64,000 bases of DNA from Leptolyngbya sp. NIES-3755 (GTDB taxonomy: Bacteria; Cyanobacteriota; Cyanobacteriia; Leptolyngbyales; Leptolyngbyaceae): assembly GCA_001548435.1 (NCBI GenBank), contig AP017308.1, positions 2,861,030 to 2,925,029 of the forward strand, read 5' to 3'. The notes under the pieces were generated by a model. That model ran no database searches. It was not told where the DNA came from and was given only the letters and a program-made list of their open reading frames with translations. Within the stretch, counting starts at the first letter, position 1. Every line of letters begins with the position of its first letter. Both the position numbers and the translations under genes were made by a program. Below are positions 34,674-43,880 of this stretch, piece after piece.

Positions 34674-36404
34674 ATGATTCTTCGGATTTCGCGCAAAGTC
34701 TGTCTTCTGCTGGCGATCGCTGCTTTGATGATTGCGATCGCATCTCATTCCGTCTCGAATTCGATCGCGTCCGCGAAACCAAACTGGATTACTCGAAGCA
34801 ACGAAAATACAAACCTTTTAATCAAAGCTGAATCAGAATCAAACTGTACAGATCAAGCAACACTGAGTGAATCGCTGCTAGAACTCGATACGAATTATGT
34901 AAAATGCTACGAGAAAAACTTAAATAATGCGATTCAAACATTTCAGACAAAGCTAAATCAAGAAACTGATCCATCAATCAAAATCGATTTAGAAATCCTA
35001 ATTGCATCAGCCCAAGAAGAACTGCGATCGAATCAACTCGATCAACAATTCCGCTTACCCTACGTCAATCTAGTAAGAGAAATCAATCGCAGTTTAGATA
35101 AGCTCAATTCTGGTGATTTATCCAAACGCCTCAAGCAGTTCAGTGGAGAAGAAACCGGCAAACCATCGATTTCAGCGATCGCAATCCAAAAAATGCGCGA
35201 AGCCTTAACGCGATCGAACCTCTTCTTCCCCGAAAAATTCCAACTCGAAAAAGACATTGCGAACACTCCCGCCCAACTCGAACAAATCCGACAACGCCTC
35301 GATCGACGTGGAATTGATCCGGCTAACTTCACCAAACTAAAAGCGCAACTCACTGAATACACCAATTTCGTTCAGCAGGAAATCCTGCCAAAAGCAAGAA
35401 CGAGCTTCCGATTAGCACCTGAACTATACGCGGCACAACTCGCAGAACGAGGAGTCGAAATCTCGATCGATGAACTTCTCCAAAATGCTCACACTGCTTT
35501 CACAAACATTCAGCAAGAGATGAATACCCTTGCACCTCAAATCGCTAAACAACGAGGATTCCAAGCAAAAGACTACCGCGATGTGATTCGCACCCTCAAA
35601 CAAGAACAATTACCAGCGGATCAAATCCTGCCCCACTATCAGAAGCGCCAAAAAGAAATCGAAGCAATCATTCAACGTGAAAAATTAGTCACACTCCCGA
35701 AACGCCCATTAACAATTCGACTGACCAGCGATCGAGAAAACGCTTCCTTTCCCGTCCCCCAATACCAAGCCCCCCGATCTTCCCAAAAAACTGCGGGTGT
35801 CTTCATCATTCCACTCTTAAAACCCGACCCCCAACCCCGCACCTACAACGATTTCACCTATCCCGCCGTGTCCTGGACATTAACCGCCCACGAAGGCAGA
35901 CCTGGACACGATCTTCAGTTCACCACCATTCAAGACAAAGGAACCTCAGATGCTCGATCGAAGTTCGGCTACAATCCTGCCAATCACGAAGGCTGGGCAC
36001 TTTACGCCGAAGCGATCACCCTTCCCTATATGCCGATCGATGGTCAATTCATCTCTCTACAATTCCAACTTCTGCGGGCGGCGCGAGCATTCCTTGAACC
36101 TGAATTGCATTTAGGTAAGATTTCGATTGATCAAGCCTTGCAAGTTCTAACCAAAGATGCGGGATATTCGGAGTTTTTTGCTCGACAGGAAATCGATCGA
36201 TACACCACCCGACTCCCCGGACACGCTCCTTCCTACTTCTACGGCTACCAACGCCTAATGCACCTCCGCAAAGAAGTCGAGCAACAGCTAGGACAAAAAT
36301 TCGATCAGCAACAATTCCACGATTTCATCTTGTCTCAAGGCTTCATGCCTCAGCGATTATTGCGTCAAGCAGTGTTAGAACAATTCGTGAAACCATTGAC
36401 GTAG
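34674..36404 (+). CDS. DUF885 family protein (exported, peptidase-like)
   Basis: A 576-residue protein with an N-terminal signal peptide (ISRKVCLLLAIAALMIAIAS). The rest is mostly helical and ends with the DUF885 core. The metal-site-like motif TAHEGRPGHDLQF (His406 to His412), NHEGWALYAEAI and the terminal YFYGYQRLMHLR are all present, as in DUF885 proteins, which are predicted zinc metallopeptidases. The substrate is unknown. It is likely periplasmic. Translation starts at the ATG at 34674, directly before the hydrophobic leader. Confidence 0.86.
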   Translation: MILRISRKVCLLLAIAALMIAIASHSVSNSIASAKPNWITRSNENTNLLIKAESESNCTDQATLSESLLELDTNYVKCYEKNLNNAIQTFQTKLNQETDPSIKIDLEILIASAQEELRSNQLDQQFRLPYVNLVREINRSLDKLNSGDLSKRLKQFSGEETGKPSISAIAIQKMREALTRSNLFFPEKFQLEKDIANTPAQLEQIRQRLDRRGIDPANFTKLKAQLTEYTNFVQQEILPKARTSFRLAPELYAAQLAERGVEISIDELLQNAHTAFTNIQQEMNTLAPQIAKQRGFQAKDYRDVIRTLKQEQLPADQILPHYQKRQKEIEAIIQREKLVTLPKRPLTIRLTSDRENASFPVPQYQAPRSSQKTAGVFIIPLLKPDPQPRTYNDFTYPAVSWTLTAHEGRPGHDLQFTTIQDKGTSDARSKFGYNPANHEGWALYAEAITLPYMPIDGQFISLQFQLLRAARAFLEPELHLGKISIDQALQVLTKDAGYSEFFARQEIDRYTTRLPGHAPSYFYGYQRLMHLRKEVEQQLGQKFDQQQFHDFILSQGFMPQRLLRQAVLEQFVKPLT

Positions 36405-36473
36405 CGATCTAAAATAGCGAACATTACCGGAAACAGTAAAAGCGTAGTGATAGCCCCTGTACCGACTTAGTGT

Positions 36474-36510
36474 TGCAGCGAATCCAGTTACTATAGCCAG
36501 ATTCGCTGCA
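36474..36510. terminator. Hairpin between convergent genes
   Basis: Perfect 11-bp arms TGCAGCGAATC (36474-36484) and GATTCGCTGCA (36500-36510), 15-nt loop, between the DUF885 gene and the convergent decarboxylase fragment. No T run. Confidence 0.6.
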
Positions 36511-36521
36511 CGATGCGGGGA

Positions 36522-37100
36522 TTAAGCGATGACTTTCTTGCCTAAGGCTGCGGTGAGTTGCTTCAGCGATCGAGAGGAATCATTCGGGTCAAGATGAACA
36601 TTCAAAATACAGAAAGTGTCAGGATGCGATCGACTTTTTAAGAGCGCTGCTTCTAGCTCATCTTCATACCAAATCTCAAATCCTCGACCTGTGCCCAAGA
36701 GTTCTGGAAGCCGATGATAGTTCCAAAGTAAAACGTCATTGAATTTGCCATCTAACATTGGACGCTCTGTGCCATAACCTCGATTATTTAGCACAATCAC
36801 AATTGGATTGAAGTCATAACGTGCGATCGTAGATAGTTCCATTCCTGTCATCTGAAACGCGCCATCTCCAACCAAAACAATTGGGCGAACATTGGGATTT
36901 GCACACTGAGCACCTAAACTCGCGGGAACGGCAAACCCAAGAGACGCATAATAGGCAGGAGAAAGAAACCGAGTTTTATTGTGAACAAATAGATCAAGTC
37001 CTCCAAACAATGCGTCTCCAATCTCTGCCAGCACAATCATGTCATCGCTGAGAAAAGCGTTAATCTGTTGAAATAAGCGATCGACGCGGGAGCGTGTCAC
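36522..37100 (-). pseudogene. C-terminal third of a ThDP-dependent decarboxylase, truncated by an IS
   Basis: Residues 6-192 match the C-terminal ThDP-binding domain of the pyruvate/indolepyruvate decarboxylase family: FLSDDMIVLAEIGDALFGG, YYASLGFAVPASLGAQ, the ThDP/Mg motif starting VGDGAFQMTG and ending LNNRGYGTE. Full enzymes have about 550 residues, so the first two domains are gone. The apparent GTG start and the first codons (MTRSR) lie in the inverted end of the IS. On the other side of the IS only 54 bp separate it from the relaxase gene, with no decarboxylase sequence. Inactive as an enzyme. Confidence 0.85.
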
Positions 37101-37990
37101 CTTCTTGAGAGAATAGATGTCGTGGGATTCAGTTGCTCATTGAGATAAGCACAGCGTTGTGCCAGCACTTTCGGAATATGCTCCGCTTTCCACCGACCTC
37201 CAACAATCTGCAACCGTTGATCAATTTGTTTGACCAACGATTCCACGGCTCCTGACCCAATCGAACATAGCTCCTCAGCCGCGTAGTAGTCGTAGTTCAC
37301 AATCCGATGTTGATGCTTCAGCAGATAGTTGCAAAACCGCTCTGCCTCATCGGAGGGACACGCCGCTAATTGGGCTAGAGCAGCGCTCACATCTCCTTTC
37401 CATAACTGAGCTTCTATCTGTTCTCGGTCGATTTCGTCGCTCGATAACTTGAACAAGTTCTCCTTGAGATGATACCAATCGAGAATCTCAATCCGTTGCT
37501 CGCTCAACGCGACGATCTGCTGATGCAAGTTCCAGATGCCGTCGTGTCCATCGCCCAGACAGACAACGACCTCTGCCATCGGACGCGCGCTCACTGTTGC
37601 GACCAATGCCTCATTGTCCTGAAACCAAGCTCGACTTTCTCCCTTGCCATTGATGCGAACGGCTTTGTACTGTCGCCAGTCCGGTTCGTCTTGAGTGCCA
37701 CTGGTTAACTTCACATTGCCGCCATCAATACTGATTTCCAGAATCGGCTCTGGCGCTTCGGGTTCAAGTTCTTCCCACGGTTGTCGCTGGACTAATCGTT
37801 GTTGCGTTTTGGCGCTGACGCGCATTCCTGTATACACCGCGATGTCTCGTTCTGCGCGGGCATAGGAAACCGTTGCACTCGCTCTCAAACAGCACGCTTC
37901 CAAGTAAGGACTCATTTGGCTTCTCGCAGATACCCCTAATCGTGTCGCTTGTTCACTCGTCAATTGCAGTTCTCCTAAGATACTTTTCAA
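37097..37990 (-). CDS. ISKra4-family transposase, catalytic part
   Basis: A 297-residue protein. The likely DDE residues are seen in ISIDGGNVKL, VVCLGDGHDGIW and GSGAVESLVKQID. A conserved Trp/His segment (ILDWYHLKENL) lies between the last two, as in ISKra4 transposases. Translation begins at a TTG inside the end of the upstream frame (TTGA overlap), either by reinitiation or as a frameshifted fusion. The frame is intact, so the element may still be active. The last codons reach into the left inverted repeat. Confidence 0.85.
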   Translation of the reverse strand: MKSILGELQLTSEQATRLGVSARSQMSPYLEACCLRASATVSYARAERDIAVYTGMRVSAKTQQRLVQRQPWEELEPEAPEPILEISIDGGNVKLTSGTQDEPDWRQYKAVRINGKGESRAWFQDNEALVATVSARPMAEVVVCLGDGHDGIWNLHQQIVALSEQRIEILDWYHLKENLFKLSSDEIDREQIEAQLWKGDVSAALAQLAACPSDEAERFCNYLLKHQHRIVNYDYYAAEELCSIGSGAVESLVKQIDQRLQIVGGRWKAEHIPKVLAQRCAYLNEQLNPTTSILSRR

Positions 37991-38196
37991 CCGTCGCGGG
38001 TAGCCTTCAGTTGTGGCGGTAACTGCTGTGATAAAAAACTCCCTAATCCTGGTGTGACGTGCTGTTGCACTTGAGTTCGCACCATCGCTTCGATTTCTGC
38101 CAAATTCGTTATCTGGCTTTTGTCAGCATCGTTGTACAAGATTTTTGCAATCGCTTGAACATGGGCATTCAGCGCTTGTTGGTCTTCAGGAGTCAT
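37987..38196 (-). CDS. ISKra4-family transposase, N-terminal part
   Basis: A 69-residue helical protein (MTPEDQQALNAHVQAIAKIL, then IEAMVRTQVQQHVTPGLGSF), the usual 5' frame of ISKra4-type elements. It ends with a 4-bp TTGA overlap onto the catalytic frame. A fused product by frameshifting or two separate subunits are both possible. Confidence 0.75.
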   Translation of the reverse strand: MTPEDQQALNAHVQAIAKILYNDADKSQITNLAEIEAMVRTQVQQHVTPGLGSFLSQQLPPQLKATRDG

Positions 38197-38356
38197 CGCG
38201 GGAACCTCTTCAGGAATCGGTTTCCTTTATTCTCATTTTTCTCCTCAGAAGGTGACACGCTCCCGTGTAGATTTGCCAGAACTGGATTTAGTGCGATCGC
38301 TGCATCCGCGATCGCTTGTTACGCCTGCCAATCACGAAGCTGAGGTAAAAGCTGCG

Positions 38357-38647
38357 TCAGTTGAGTGGAGAGTGACGCTGAAGCTGCTGAAGTCGCTCTT
38401 GAAGGCGTTTTTCCTGCTGCCGAAGTAACGTCTGCACGGTTTTGGGTGAGGGTAAATTCGTTGGAAAGATCGGTTCTCTTGAGGATTGCGTCGATTGCTG
38501 AATCAGCAAGCGGTGAATGAGATGTCGTAACTGAGCTAGCTCCTGCTGATTCGTTTGGTTCATCGTATCGAGGCTGTGCTGAATTTGCTGAAGTTGCTGC
38601 TCCAAATGAGTCAAGCTTTGACAGAAGTGTGGGTGATTGAAGTTCAT
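38357..38647 (-). CDS. Second nested coiled-coil protein (candidate)
   Basis: A 96-residue helical protein from the ATG at 38647 (FCQSLTHLEQQLQQIQHSLD, LRHLIHRLLIQQ, LLRQQEKRLQERLQQLQR). It starts 15 bp after the stop of the previous nested frame, in an operon-like arrangement, with a HIP1 site in the gap. It is also contained in the relaxase frame. Both nested products are Gln/Leu-rich and could be accessory proteins of a mobilisation system. Confidence 0.35.
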   Translation of the reverse strand: MNFNHPHFCQSLTHLEQQLQQIQHSLDTMNQTNQQELAQLRHLIHRLLIQQSTQSSREPIFPTNLPSPKTVQTLLRQQEKRLQERLQQLQRHSPLN

Positions 38648-38662
38648 AAGGTGCGATCGCAA

Positions 38663-39094
38663 TTATTGAGGTGGATTGAAGTGGGTTGAAAATTGCTGCT
38701 GCAAGGCATTCAGTTGTTCTAATTGTTTGCCCAATGAGGCTTGCGAGATTAGCAGTGTCTCGAATTGCTGACTCAAGTGCTGCTGTCCTTCGGTGTTGAT
38801 TTCCAGATGTTCGCTCAACTTGGTCAAGCTTTGCTGTAAGGCTTGTAATTGCTCGACTAAGGGGTTCGGTGACGAATTCGATGGCTTGCTGTTCAGAATA
38901 TTGCTTAATTCCGCTAAGAAGGGTTCGAGCGTACTCCTCAAGTCGGCTTGGTCGGTTTGAAGATGTTGCAGGGAGTTCTGATTGGCTTCCTGCCAGGAAT
39001 GAATACTTTGAGTCAAATTCTGAAACTCGGTTTGCTGCTGGCTGAGAACTTGCCGCAGATCGACCGAGTTGGGCGGGTCGGGAGGTTGAGTCAT
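38663..39094 (-). CDS. Coiled-coil protein nested in the relaxase frame (candidate)
   Basis: In another minus-strand frame, an ATG at 39094 opens a 143-residue protein with a heptad pattern through most of its length (SVDLRQVLSQQQTEFQNLTQ, LRSTLEPFLAELSNIL, ISQASLGKQLEQLNALQQQF). Codon use is ordinary. It lies entirely inside the 3' part of the relaxase frame. No clear ribosome-binding site. It may be a true overlapping gene, or the relaxase frame may have been opened by chance over this gene. Confidence 0.4.
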   Translation of the reverse strand: MTQPPDPPNSVDLRQVLSQQQTEFQNLTQSIHSWQEANQNSLQHLQTDQADLRSTLEPFLAELSNILNSKPSNSSPNPLVEQLQALQQSLTKLSEHLEINTEGQQHLSQQFETLLISQASLGKQLEQLNALQQQFSTHFNPPQ

Positions 39095-40642
39095 AGTTCG
39101 GATAAAGATGAACTCGCGCTGAATCATTCCGCAAATGATCGAATAAAGTTGGAATGCGATCGCTATATACGATGAGATTGTCTGGAAGAGAGGGCAGGGT
39201 TTGAATCCATCGCGTGAGGGAAATCGCCGCAGGATCAACCACAAAAAGTTGCTTGAGATTCGGCTGTGGAGCCTCGTTTGAAACGACAATTCGAGCATCT
39301 TGGAAAAAGTAACTTTGATTGGGATCGAGATTCTCAGTCTTTCCATTCGGATAACGAATTGCCAAAGTAGTATCGGTGATAGCTGCGATCGCAAAGTAAG
39401 CACCATCAGGGTGAGGAATTGACCATTGCAGCCGATCTCCTACACTAACCGCTAGCGGTTCTGGTCGATAAAGGTGCTTGCGAAATCGTCGAGGTGCGAT
39501 CGTCAATTCTGTCTGAGAAGAATCGCGCAGTGTAAAAGTTTTGGCGTGAAACGCAACAACAGTGTAAGGTTCTCCTTTACTCAACCCCAATGCCGGATAG
39601 TGATAGCGAGGCACAACGACATCATTAACCTGAAATGACTGAAGCCGTAAAGCTTGAGAGACTGTGAGTGGCTTCGGCTGAAGTTGCCAGAGTGTAACGG
39701 TGGATTCGTAAGCTGGTTGAGCTTTGGCAAGATGGTGCTGAACCTGATTACGTCTACCATCGTCAGCAACAACTAAAACAGTTTGGGCGCGATCGCGAGG
39801 TTCCAAGCGAAGATAAGCATCAATCGCTGATTGAGATGGATCTGTCGATTCAATCAAACGATCGCATTCCAGAAGTTGAGCGAATCCGCTCAGTACATTT
39901 CCTTTGGCGATCGCTCGAATTGCCGGAGCAATCTCAATGGATTTAGAAGAACTTCGATCAGGCGTTGTCCAATACTGATTTCCAAGTGCAATTAGCTTTC
40001 CAACCCTCTGCCATTGTTGAAGTGTTTCCAGAAGATCGTCGTAGCTAAACGGTTGAACTTGATCAAAGATTTGACGTTCTAGTTCTGCCTGCGAAAAGAG
40101 CGATTGCGTAGCAGTACAGGTTGCGATCGCATCGCTCAGAACTGTGTCAATTTGCATATCAGAGCGCGATCGCTCGACTGGAGTAGGATGGCGAATTTCT
40201 AATTGAAGTGCTGCATTTTGGGCTTGCCACCACTCATTCAGTTCCGCAGGATCAATATTCACAAGTTTACGTGGACGAGTTGCGAGACACGCCCATTGCT
40301 TCATCGCGGGCGTTGCCGATTCTCCTACAAGTTGCAAAATCTGCTGACGACGCTTACTAAAATGTTGAAGTTGCTCCGGTTGATAGCCCACCAGTTCAAA
40401 ATGCGAGTCAGGACGTAGCTCAATGTCATACCCCAATTGACGAACGTTATCAGCGAGTGCATTGGTGTAAAGCGCACTGAGCAAACTCAACCGCGATCGA
40501 TACAACGTGAACGCTCTGAGAAACCAACATTGACTCGATCCCAGAATCGTAGTTAGCAATTCGTCGGCTCTCAGGGAACCAAAGACGGCGATCGCATTTC
40601 AAAGTGGCATGATGGAACTGGTAGCAGTTGTAGGGTACGAAA

Positions 40643-41483
40643 TTGGAATCTTTGTCAGAAGCGATTAATCTAGATGCCTACTTCGAGCGAATTGATTATC
40701 GAGGTAACGTATCTCCGACACTTGAAACGCTACAGGCGATTCATCTGCATCATGCGATCGCGATCACATTCGAGACCCTCACTCCCTTGCTCAAGCAACC
40801 TGTTCTCCTAGATCTCAAATCTTTAGAGAAAAACTAATTCACGATCGACGTGGCGGCTATTGTTTTGAGCAAAATCTGTTGCTGCGATCAGTATTGATTG
40901 CCTTGGCTTTCGAGTGAAGAACTTGGCTGCGCGGGTGCTGTGGAATCTGCCAGAAGGCGCAATTGCACCTCGCAGTCATATGCTGCTACAAGTCGAAATT
41001 GACAGCAAGGCATACTTGGCAGATGTTGGGTTTGGCGGGCTGACACAAACGGCTCCACTGTCGCTCACACCAGACATTGAGCAACAAACGCCCCACGAGC
41101 CATTCCGGTTGATTGCAACTGATCAGACTTACACGCTGCAAGCGAAGCTCGGTCACAAGTGGAAATCTTTGTATCGATTTGATCTGCAAGAGCAACATCT
41201 ACCAGATTACGAAGTGAGCAACTGGTATGTTTGCACTCACCCAAGCCCTCGATTTGTTAAAGGCTTACTGGCGGCTCGACCGGATACTGATCGTCGCTAT
41301 AGCTTGCTGAACAACCAGCTGACAATCCGTCATCTCGATGGTCGAACGGAGCGGCGCACGGTGGAGGATGTAACCGAGTTTCGGACTGCGCTAGAGGATT
41401 TATTTTGTTTGCAGTTACCCATGACTTTAGACCTCGATCTCGTCTTGCAGCAGTTAATCGAATCTCGTCAGAGCAAGTATTAG
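40643..41483 (+). pseudogene. Arylamine N-acetyltransferase with two single-base lesions
   Basis: Three consecutive segments in different frames make up one complete NAT: LDAYFERIDYRGNVSPTLET and HHAIAITFETLTPLL to about 40835; then LIHDRRGGYCFEQNLLLRSV with the catalytic Cys; then VKNLAARVLWNLPEGAIAPR to the end at 41483 (including HMLLQVEIDSKAYLADVGFG with the catalytic His and Asp). One missing base in an A run near 40834 and one missing G near 40908 restore the whole protein (about 280 residues). It is either a recent pseudogene or a pair of sequencing errors. NAT acetylates arylamines or hydrazines using acetyl-CoA. Confidence 0.8.
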
Positions 41484-41603
41484 AATTGGATTCTGAATCA
41501 AGTTCATGAATTATTTGCTGTAATAAAAATAAGGCTCTCAGCGTGGTTGATTCCTTCCGTCAACGTACTCCAGAGGTATAGAAAATATGCGAAGTTGAAA
41601 CGC

Positions 41604-42200
41604 TCAGAGCCAATCCAGTGCGCTGAGTACTGTTTCAGCCGCTACATCAGAGCCAACGATGTCTGCGATCTGCTCCCTCGCCTCGTCTGTATATCTGGAA
41701 TTTAAGTAGCATTCATCATCTGTAAGATCTTTGCCTGCCCTGATCACTAATGCTCCTAATATCGCGATCGTTGTCACCATCGCTTCGAGATTTGCAAATA
41801 ACTCATCTGCTTGCCAAAACCCTTGTCCATGTAGAGCATACAAGATTTTGCCAGACGATCGGGAGAAGATGAATGGATCGCCCCCCTGATCTGCAATTAC
41901 AAGCCAATCGTCTGACCAATCCTCAAACTTTGCACCACTGCTTGGATGGAAACGATATCCTTCCTGGAATTTCCACAAATGACTCAGCGACGGCAGGAAG
42001 AAAGGATTGCCATAGTTATCGATCGTCACATTCTTAGCACCCAGGATAAGGTAGTAGCGCTCCACCTCAGCAGGTAAAGCAAACTCCCCGCACCAGTCTT
42101 CCACTGACTGGGAAACAAATTGCTCATCTGGAAAAGCATCGCTAAACAGGTGTTTTGCCAGACGATAGTATGGTTGCTGAGATGGATGAGGTGTGTGCAT
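41604..42200 (-). CDS. SUKH/SMI1-KNR4-like protein
   Basis: A 198-residue soluble acidic protein. The pattern LPAEVERYYLILGAKNVTID, PFFLPSLSHLWKFQEGYRF, DDWLVIADQGGDPFIFSRSS fits the SUKH superfamily, in which many members are immunity proteins against polymorphic or contact-dependent toxins. No toxin gene lies beside it; the neighbours are the NAT pseudogene and clpP. It is either an orphan immunity protein or a housekeeping SMI1-like protein. About 250 bp upstream contain no gene. Confidence 0.72.
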   Translation of the reverse strand: MHTPHPSQQPYYRLAKHLFSDAFPDEQFVSQSVEDWCGEFALPAEVERYYLILGAKNVTIDNYGNPFFLPSLSHLWKFQEGYRFHPSSGAKFEDWSDDWLVIADQGGDPFIFSRSSGKILYALHGQGFWQADELFANLEAMVTTIAILGALVIRAGKDLTDDECYLNSRYTDEAREQIADIVGSDVAAETVLSALDWL

Positions 42201-42451
42201 TGCTTGTCGTATTGATTTCCTTTTCCCTAGCGGGAGTAGTGCATCATTTTACAATCTAAGAAGTGAACTGGACAAACTCTCCCGATGCCGAGTGCTAGGT
42301 GCATTCAGTTTACTGCCCGTCGTACACTTAGTTCTTTCTCAATCGTGAAACGATGTCGATTAACGCGAAAAGCAACTTCGTGCTAGCTTCACTTCACGTA
42401 GCGTTCATAGTTGAACCCGCATTTGAGAGTGCGATCAGTAAGGCTGCAATG

Positions 42452-43081
42452 CTATGTCATTACCAGTTGGGGCTGCACGATCGAGGACTGCGCCTGCCGC
42501 AGCATTGAGGCATCGATCACCTGATCAATCAAGCCGTACTCTACGGCTTCCTGGGCTGACATATAGAAATCTCGCTCTGTATCTTCCTCAATTCGCTCTA
42601 GCGGCTGTCCGGTATAGTTCGCCATGCGCTGATTGATCTGCTGTTTGGTGTAGAGAATTTCCTTTGCTTGAATCTCAATGTCCACAGCTTGTCCCTGTGC
42701 CCCACCCGACGGCTGGTGAATCATAATTCGCGAACTGGGCAAACTACTACGCTTACCTTTCGCACCTGCACCGAGCAGAAATGCACCCATACTTGCCGCA
42801 AAGCCATAACAAATCGTGCAAACATCTGGGCGAATGTGGTTCATCGTGTCATAGATGCCCAAACCATCGTTCACAGAACCACCAGGAGAATTGATGTAGA
42901 GATAGATATCTTTGTCGGGATCTTCGGCTTCGAGAAACAACAGTTGTGCCACAATCCGGTTTGCCATTTCGGGCATCACGGGTTCTGCGAGAAAAATAAT
43001 CCGTTCTCGCAGCAGTCGAGAGTAAAGATCAAAGGCGCGTTCGCCTTGACCCGATTGTTCAATCACAGTCGGAATCATCAT
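42452..43081 (-). CDS. clpP: ATP-dependent Clp protease proteolytic subunit
   Basis: A 209-residue serine peptidase that forms the barrel of the Clp protease. The catalytic triad falls at Ser97 ([10 protein letters not shown]), His122 (IMIHQPSGG) and Asp171 ([10 protein letters not shown]), the same numbers as in mature E. coli Clp[13 protein letters not shown] is also present. The start is taken at the ATG at 43081, with GAAGGAGC 4 nt upstream; the longer frame would run into the SRPBCC gene. Cyanobacteria have several ClpP paralogues with different partners, and which one this is was not resolved. Confidence 0.95.
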   Translation of the reverse strand: MMIPTVIEQSGQGERAFDLYSRLLRERIIFLAEPVMPEMANRIVAQLLFLEAEDPDKDIYLYINSPGGSVNDGLGIYDTMNHIRPDVCTICYGFAASMGAFLLGAGAKGKRSSLPSSRIMIHQPSGGAQGQAVDIEIQAKEILYTKQQINQRMANYTGQPLERIEEDTERDFYMSAQEAVEYGLIDQVIDASMLRQAQSSIVQPQLVMT

Positions 43082-43113
43082 CAAAGCTCCTTCAGAGTAG
43101 AGGGTTCTATTTC

Positions 43114-43530
43114 TTAAGCGACCCGAACCCATTCGAGTTCTAGTAAGCGCTTGAGGTCGGCTAGGCACAGTGTCCACCGATCGCTGTTGCTGAGATCGCT
43201 TTGAGCCGAGAGTCGATCGTGGATCACCGTCAGCTTCACCTGATGGGCAGATGGCTCTAGTAAAAAGCGGACACGCGAAGGCTGTGTGTGATCAAAGAAT
43301 TGAAACGTATAAGCAAGTTGATGCGGCGGTTCAGACTGCAATACTTCACCAATTGGTTGTGATTCGCCTTCTGGATCGACTTGTTCCACAGGCGAACCGA
43401 CTTGCCAATCGGACTGGAGGGGTTGATCTCCCCAGTATTGCTGAGTGAAGGACTCGCTGGTAATCGCTTCCCAGAGTTGCTCGATCGTGGTGGCAATATA
43501 GGTCACGTAAACAAAGGTCGGTTTACTCAT
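43114..43530 (-). CDS. SRPBCC/AHSA1-type lipid-binding-like protein
   Basis: A 138-residue START-like fold. Hallmarks: [20 protein letters not shown] at the N terminus, the [20 protein letters not shown] strands, and the C-terminal long helix ([17 protein letters not shown]). Genes of this family stand next to ArsR-type regulators very often, and the two overlap here by 8 bp. The ligand is unknown. The 33-bp gap to clpP leaves open whether clpP is also read from the ArsR promoter. Confidence 0.85.
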   Translation of the reverse strand: MSKPTFVYVTYIATTIEQLWEAITSESFTQQYWGDQPLQSDWQVGSPVEQVDPEGESQPIGEVLQSEPPHQLAYTFQFFDHTQPSRVRFLLEPSAHQVKLTVIHDRLSAQSDLSNSDRWTLCLADLKRLLELEWVRVA

Positions 43531-43852
43531 GATCAGTCTCCTGGGAAGTTTCTTCGAGGGTGCGCTTGAGTTGGCTCAAAGCATTGAGTTGATGAGAATC
43601 GTACTTACTGAGCCAGCGATCGTAGATCTCTTGAATCGGGACGGGATTGAGGTAATGCAATTTCTCCCGCCCCTGCCAGACCGTGACGACAAGATGAGCA
43701 GCTTCTAGCACCGCAAGATGCTTACTGACTGCTTGTCGAGTCATGGCAAGATGTTCACACAGTTCTCCTAGCGTTTGTCCATTGTGGGTATACAACTGGT
43801 CGAGCAATTTCCTCCGACTAGAATCAGAGAGGGCTTTAAACACGGCATCCAT
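43523..43852 (-). CDS. ArsR-family winged-helix repressor
   Basis: A 109-residue regulator. MDAVFKALSDSSRRKLLDQL and the recognition helix MTRQAVSKHLAVLEAAHLVV are classic ArsR. No cysteine metal-binding pair (CxC) is visible in the recognition helix region, so it belongs to the non-metal subgroup paired with SRPBCC proteins rather than to the arsenic sensors. The palindrome 13 bp upstream of its start is the likely autoregulatory operator. Confidence 0.9.
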   Translation of the reverse strand: MDAVFKALSDSSRRKLLDQLYTHNGQTLGELCEHLAMTRQAVSKHLAVLEAAHLVVTVWQGREKLHYLNPVPIQEIYDRWLSKYDSHQLNALSQLKRTLEETSQETDHE

Positions 43853-43864
43853 GTTTCCTATTAT

Positions 43865-43880
43865 GCAACTATTTGGTTGC
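43865..43880. promoter_or_regulatory. Probable operator of the ArsR-SRPBCC operon
   Basis: GCAACTATTTGGTTGC, an inverted repeat (GCAAC and GTTGC, 6-nt centre), 13 bp upstream of the ArsR start codon. Similar TGCAAC...GTTGCA sites precede ArsR/SRPBCC pairs in other bacteria. Binding here would block transcription of the operon. Confidence 0.55.

Larger units (their letters stand above)
37088..38264. mobile_element. ISKra4-type insertion sequence
   Basis: A 1177-bp element with perfect 18-bp terminal inverted repeats: GGGAGCGTGTCACCTTCT at 37088-37105 and its complement at 38247-38264 (two or three further outward bases partly match). It holds two minus-strand transposase frames in a TTGA overlap. 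No target-site duplication is evident in the flanks. This agrees with a deletion or rearrangement next to the element, which separates a decarboxylase fragment from a relaxase remnant. Confidence 0.82.
38319..40559 (-). pseudogene. MobF (TrwC/TraI-type) relaxase remnant, N-terminally truncated and internally deleted
   Basis: A 746-residue open frame. Residues 30-150 match the end of the MobF relaxase domain (LYTNALADNVRQLGYDIELR, FSKRRQQILQLVGES, ACLATRPRK). The HUH histidines and catalytic tyrosines, which belong to the missing first 200 or so residues, are absent. Residues 200-470 match the second half of the RecD-like helicase and the following beta domain (IRAIAKGNVLSGFAQLLECD, RAQTVLVVADDGRRNQVQHH). 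The Walker A/B part that should come before is missing, so there is an internal deletion. The last 250 residues are Ser/Ala-rich and overlap two other frames. It points to an integrated, decayed conjugative plasmid or element. Confidence 0.72.

Noticed and set aside
36522-37100. Functional 192-residue pyruvate decarboxylase
   Set aside because: Two of three domains are missing and the start codon is supplied by the IS end.
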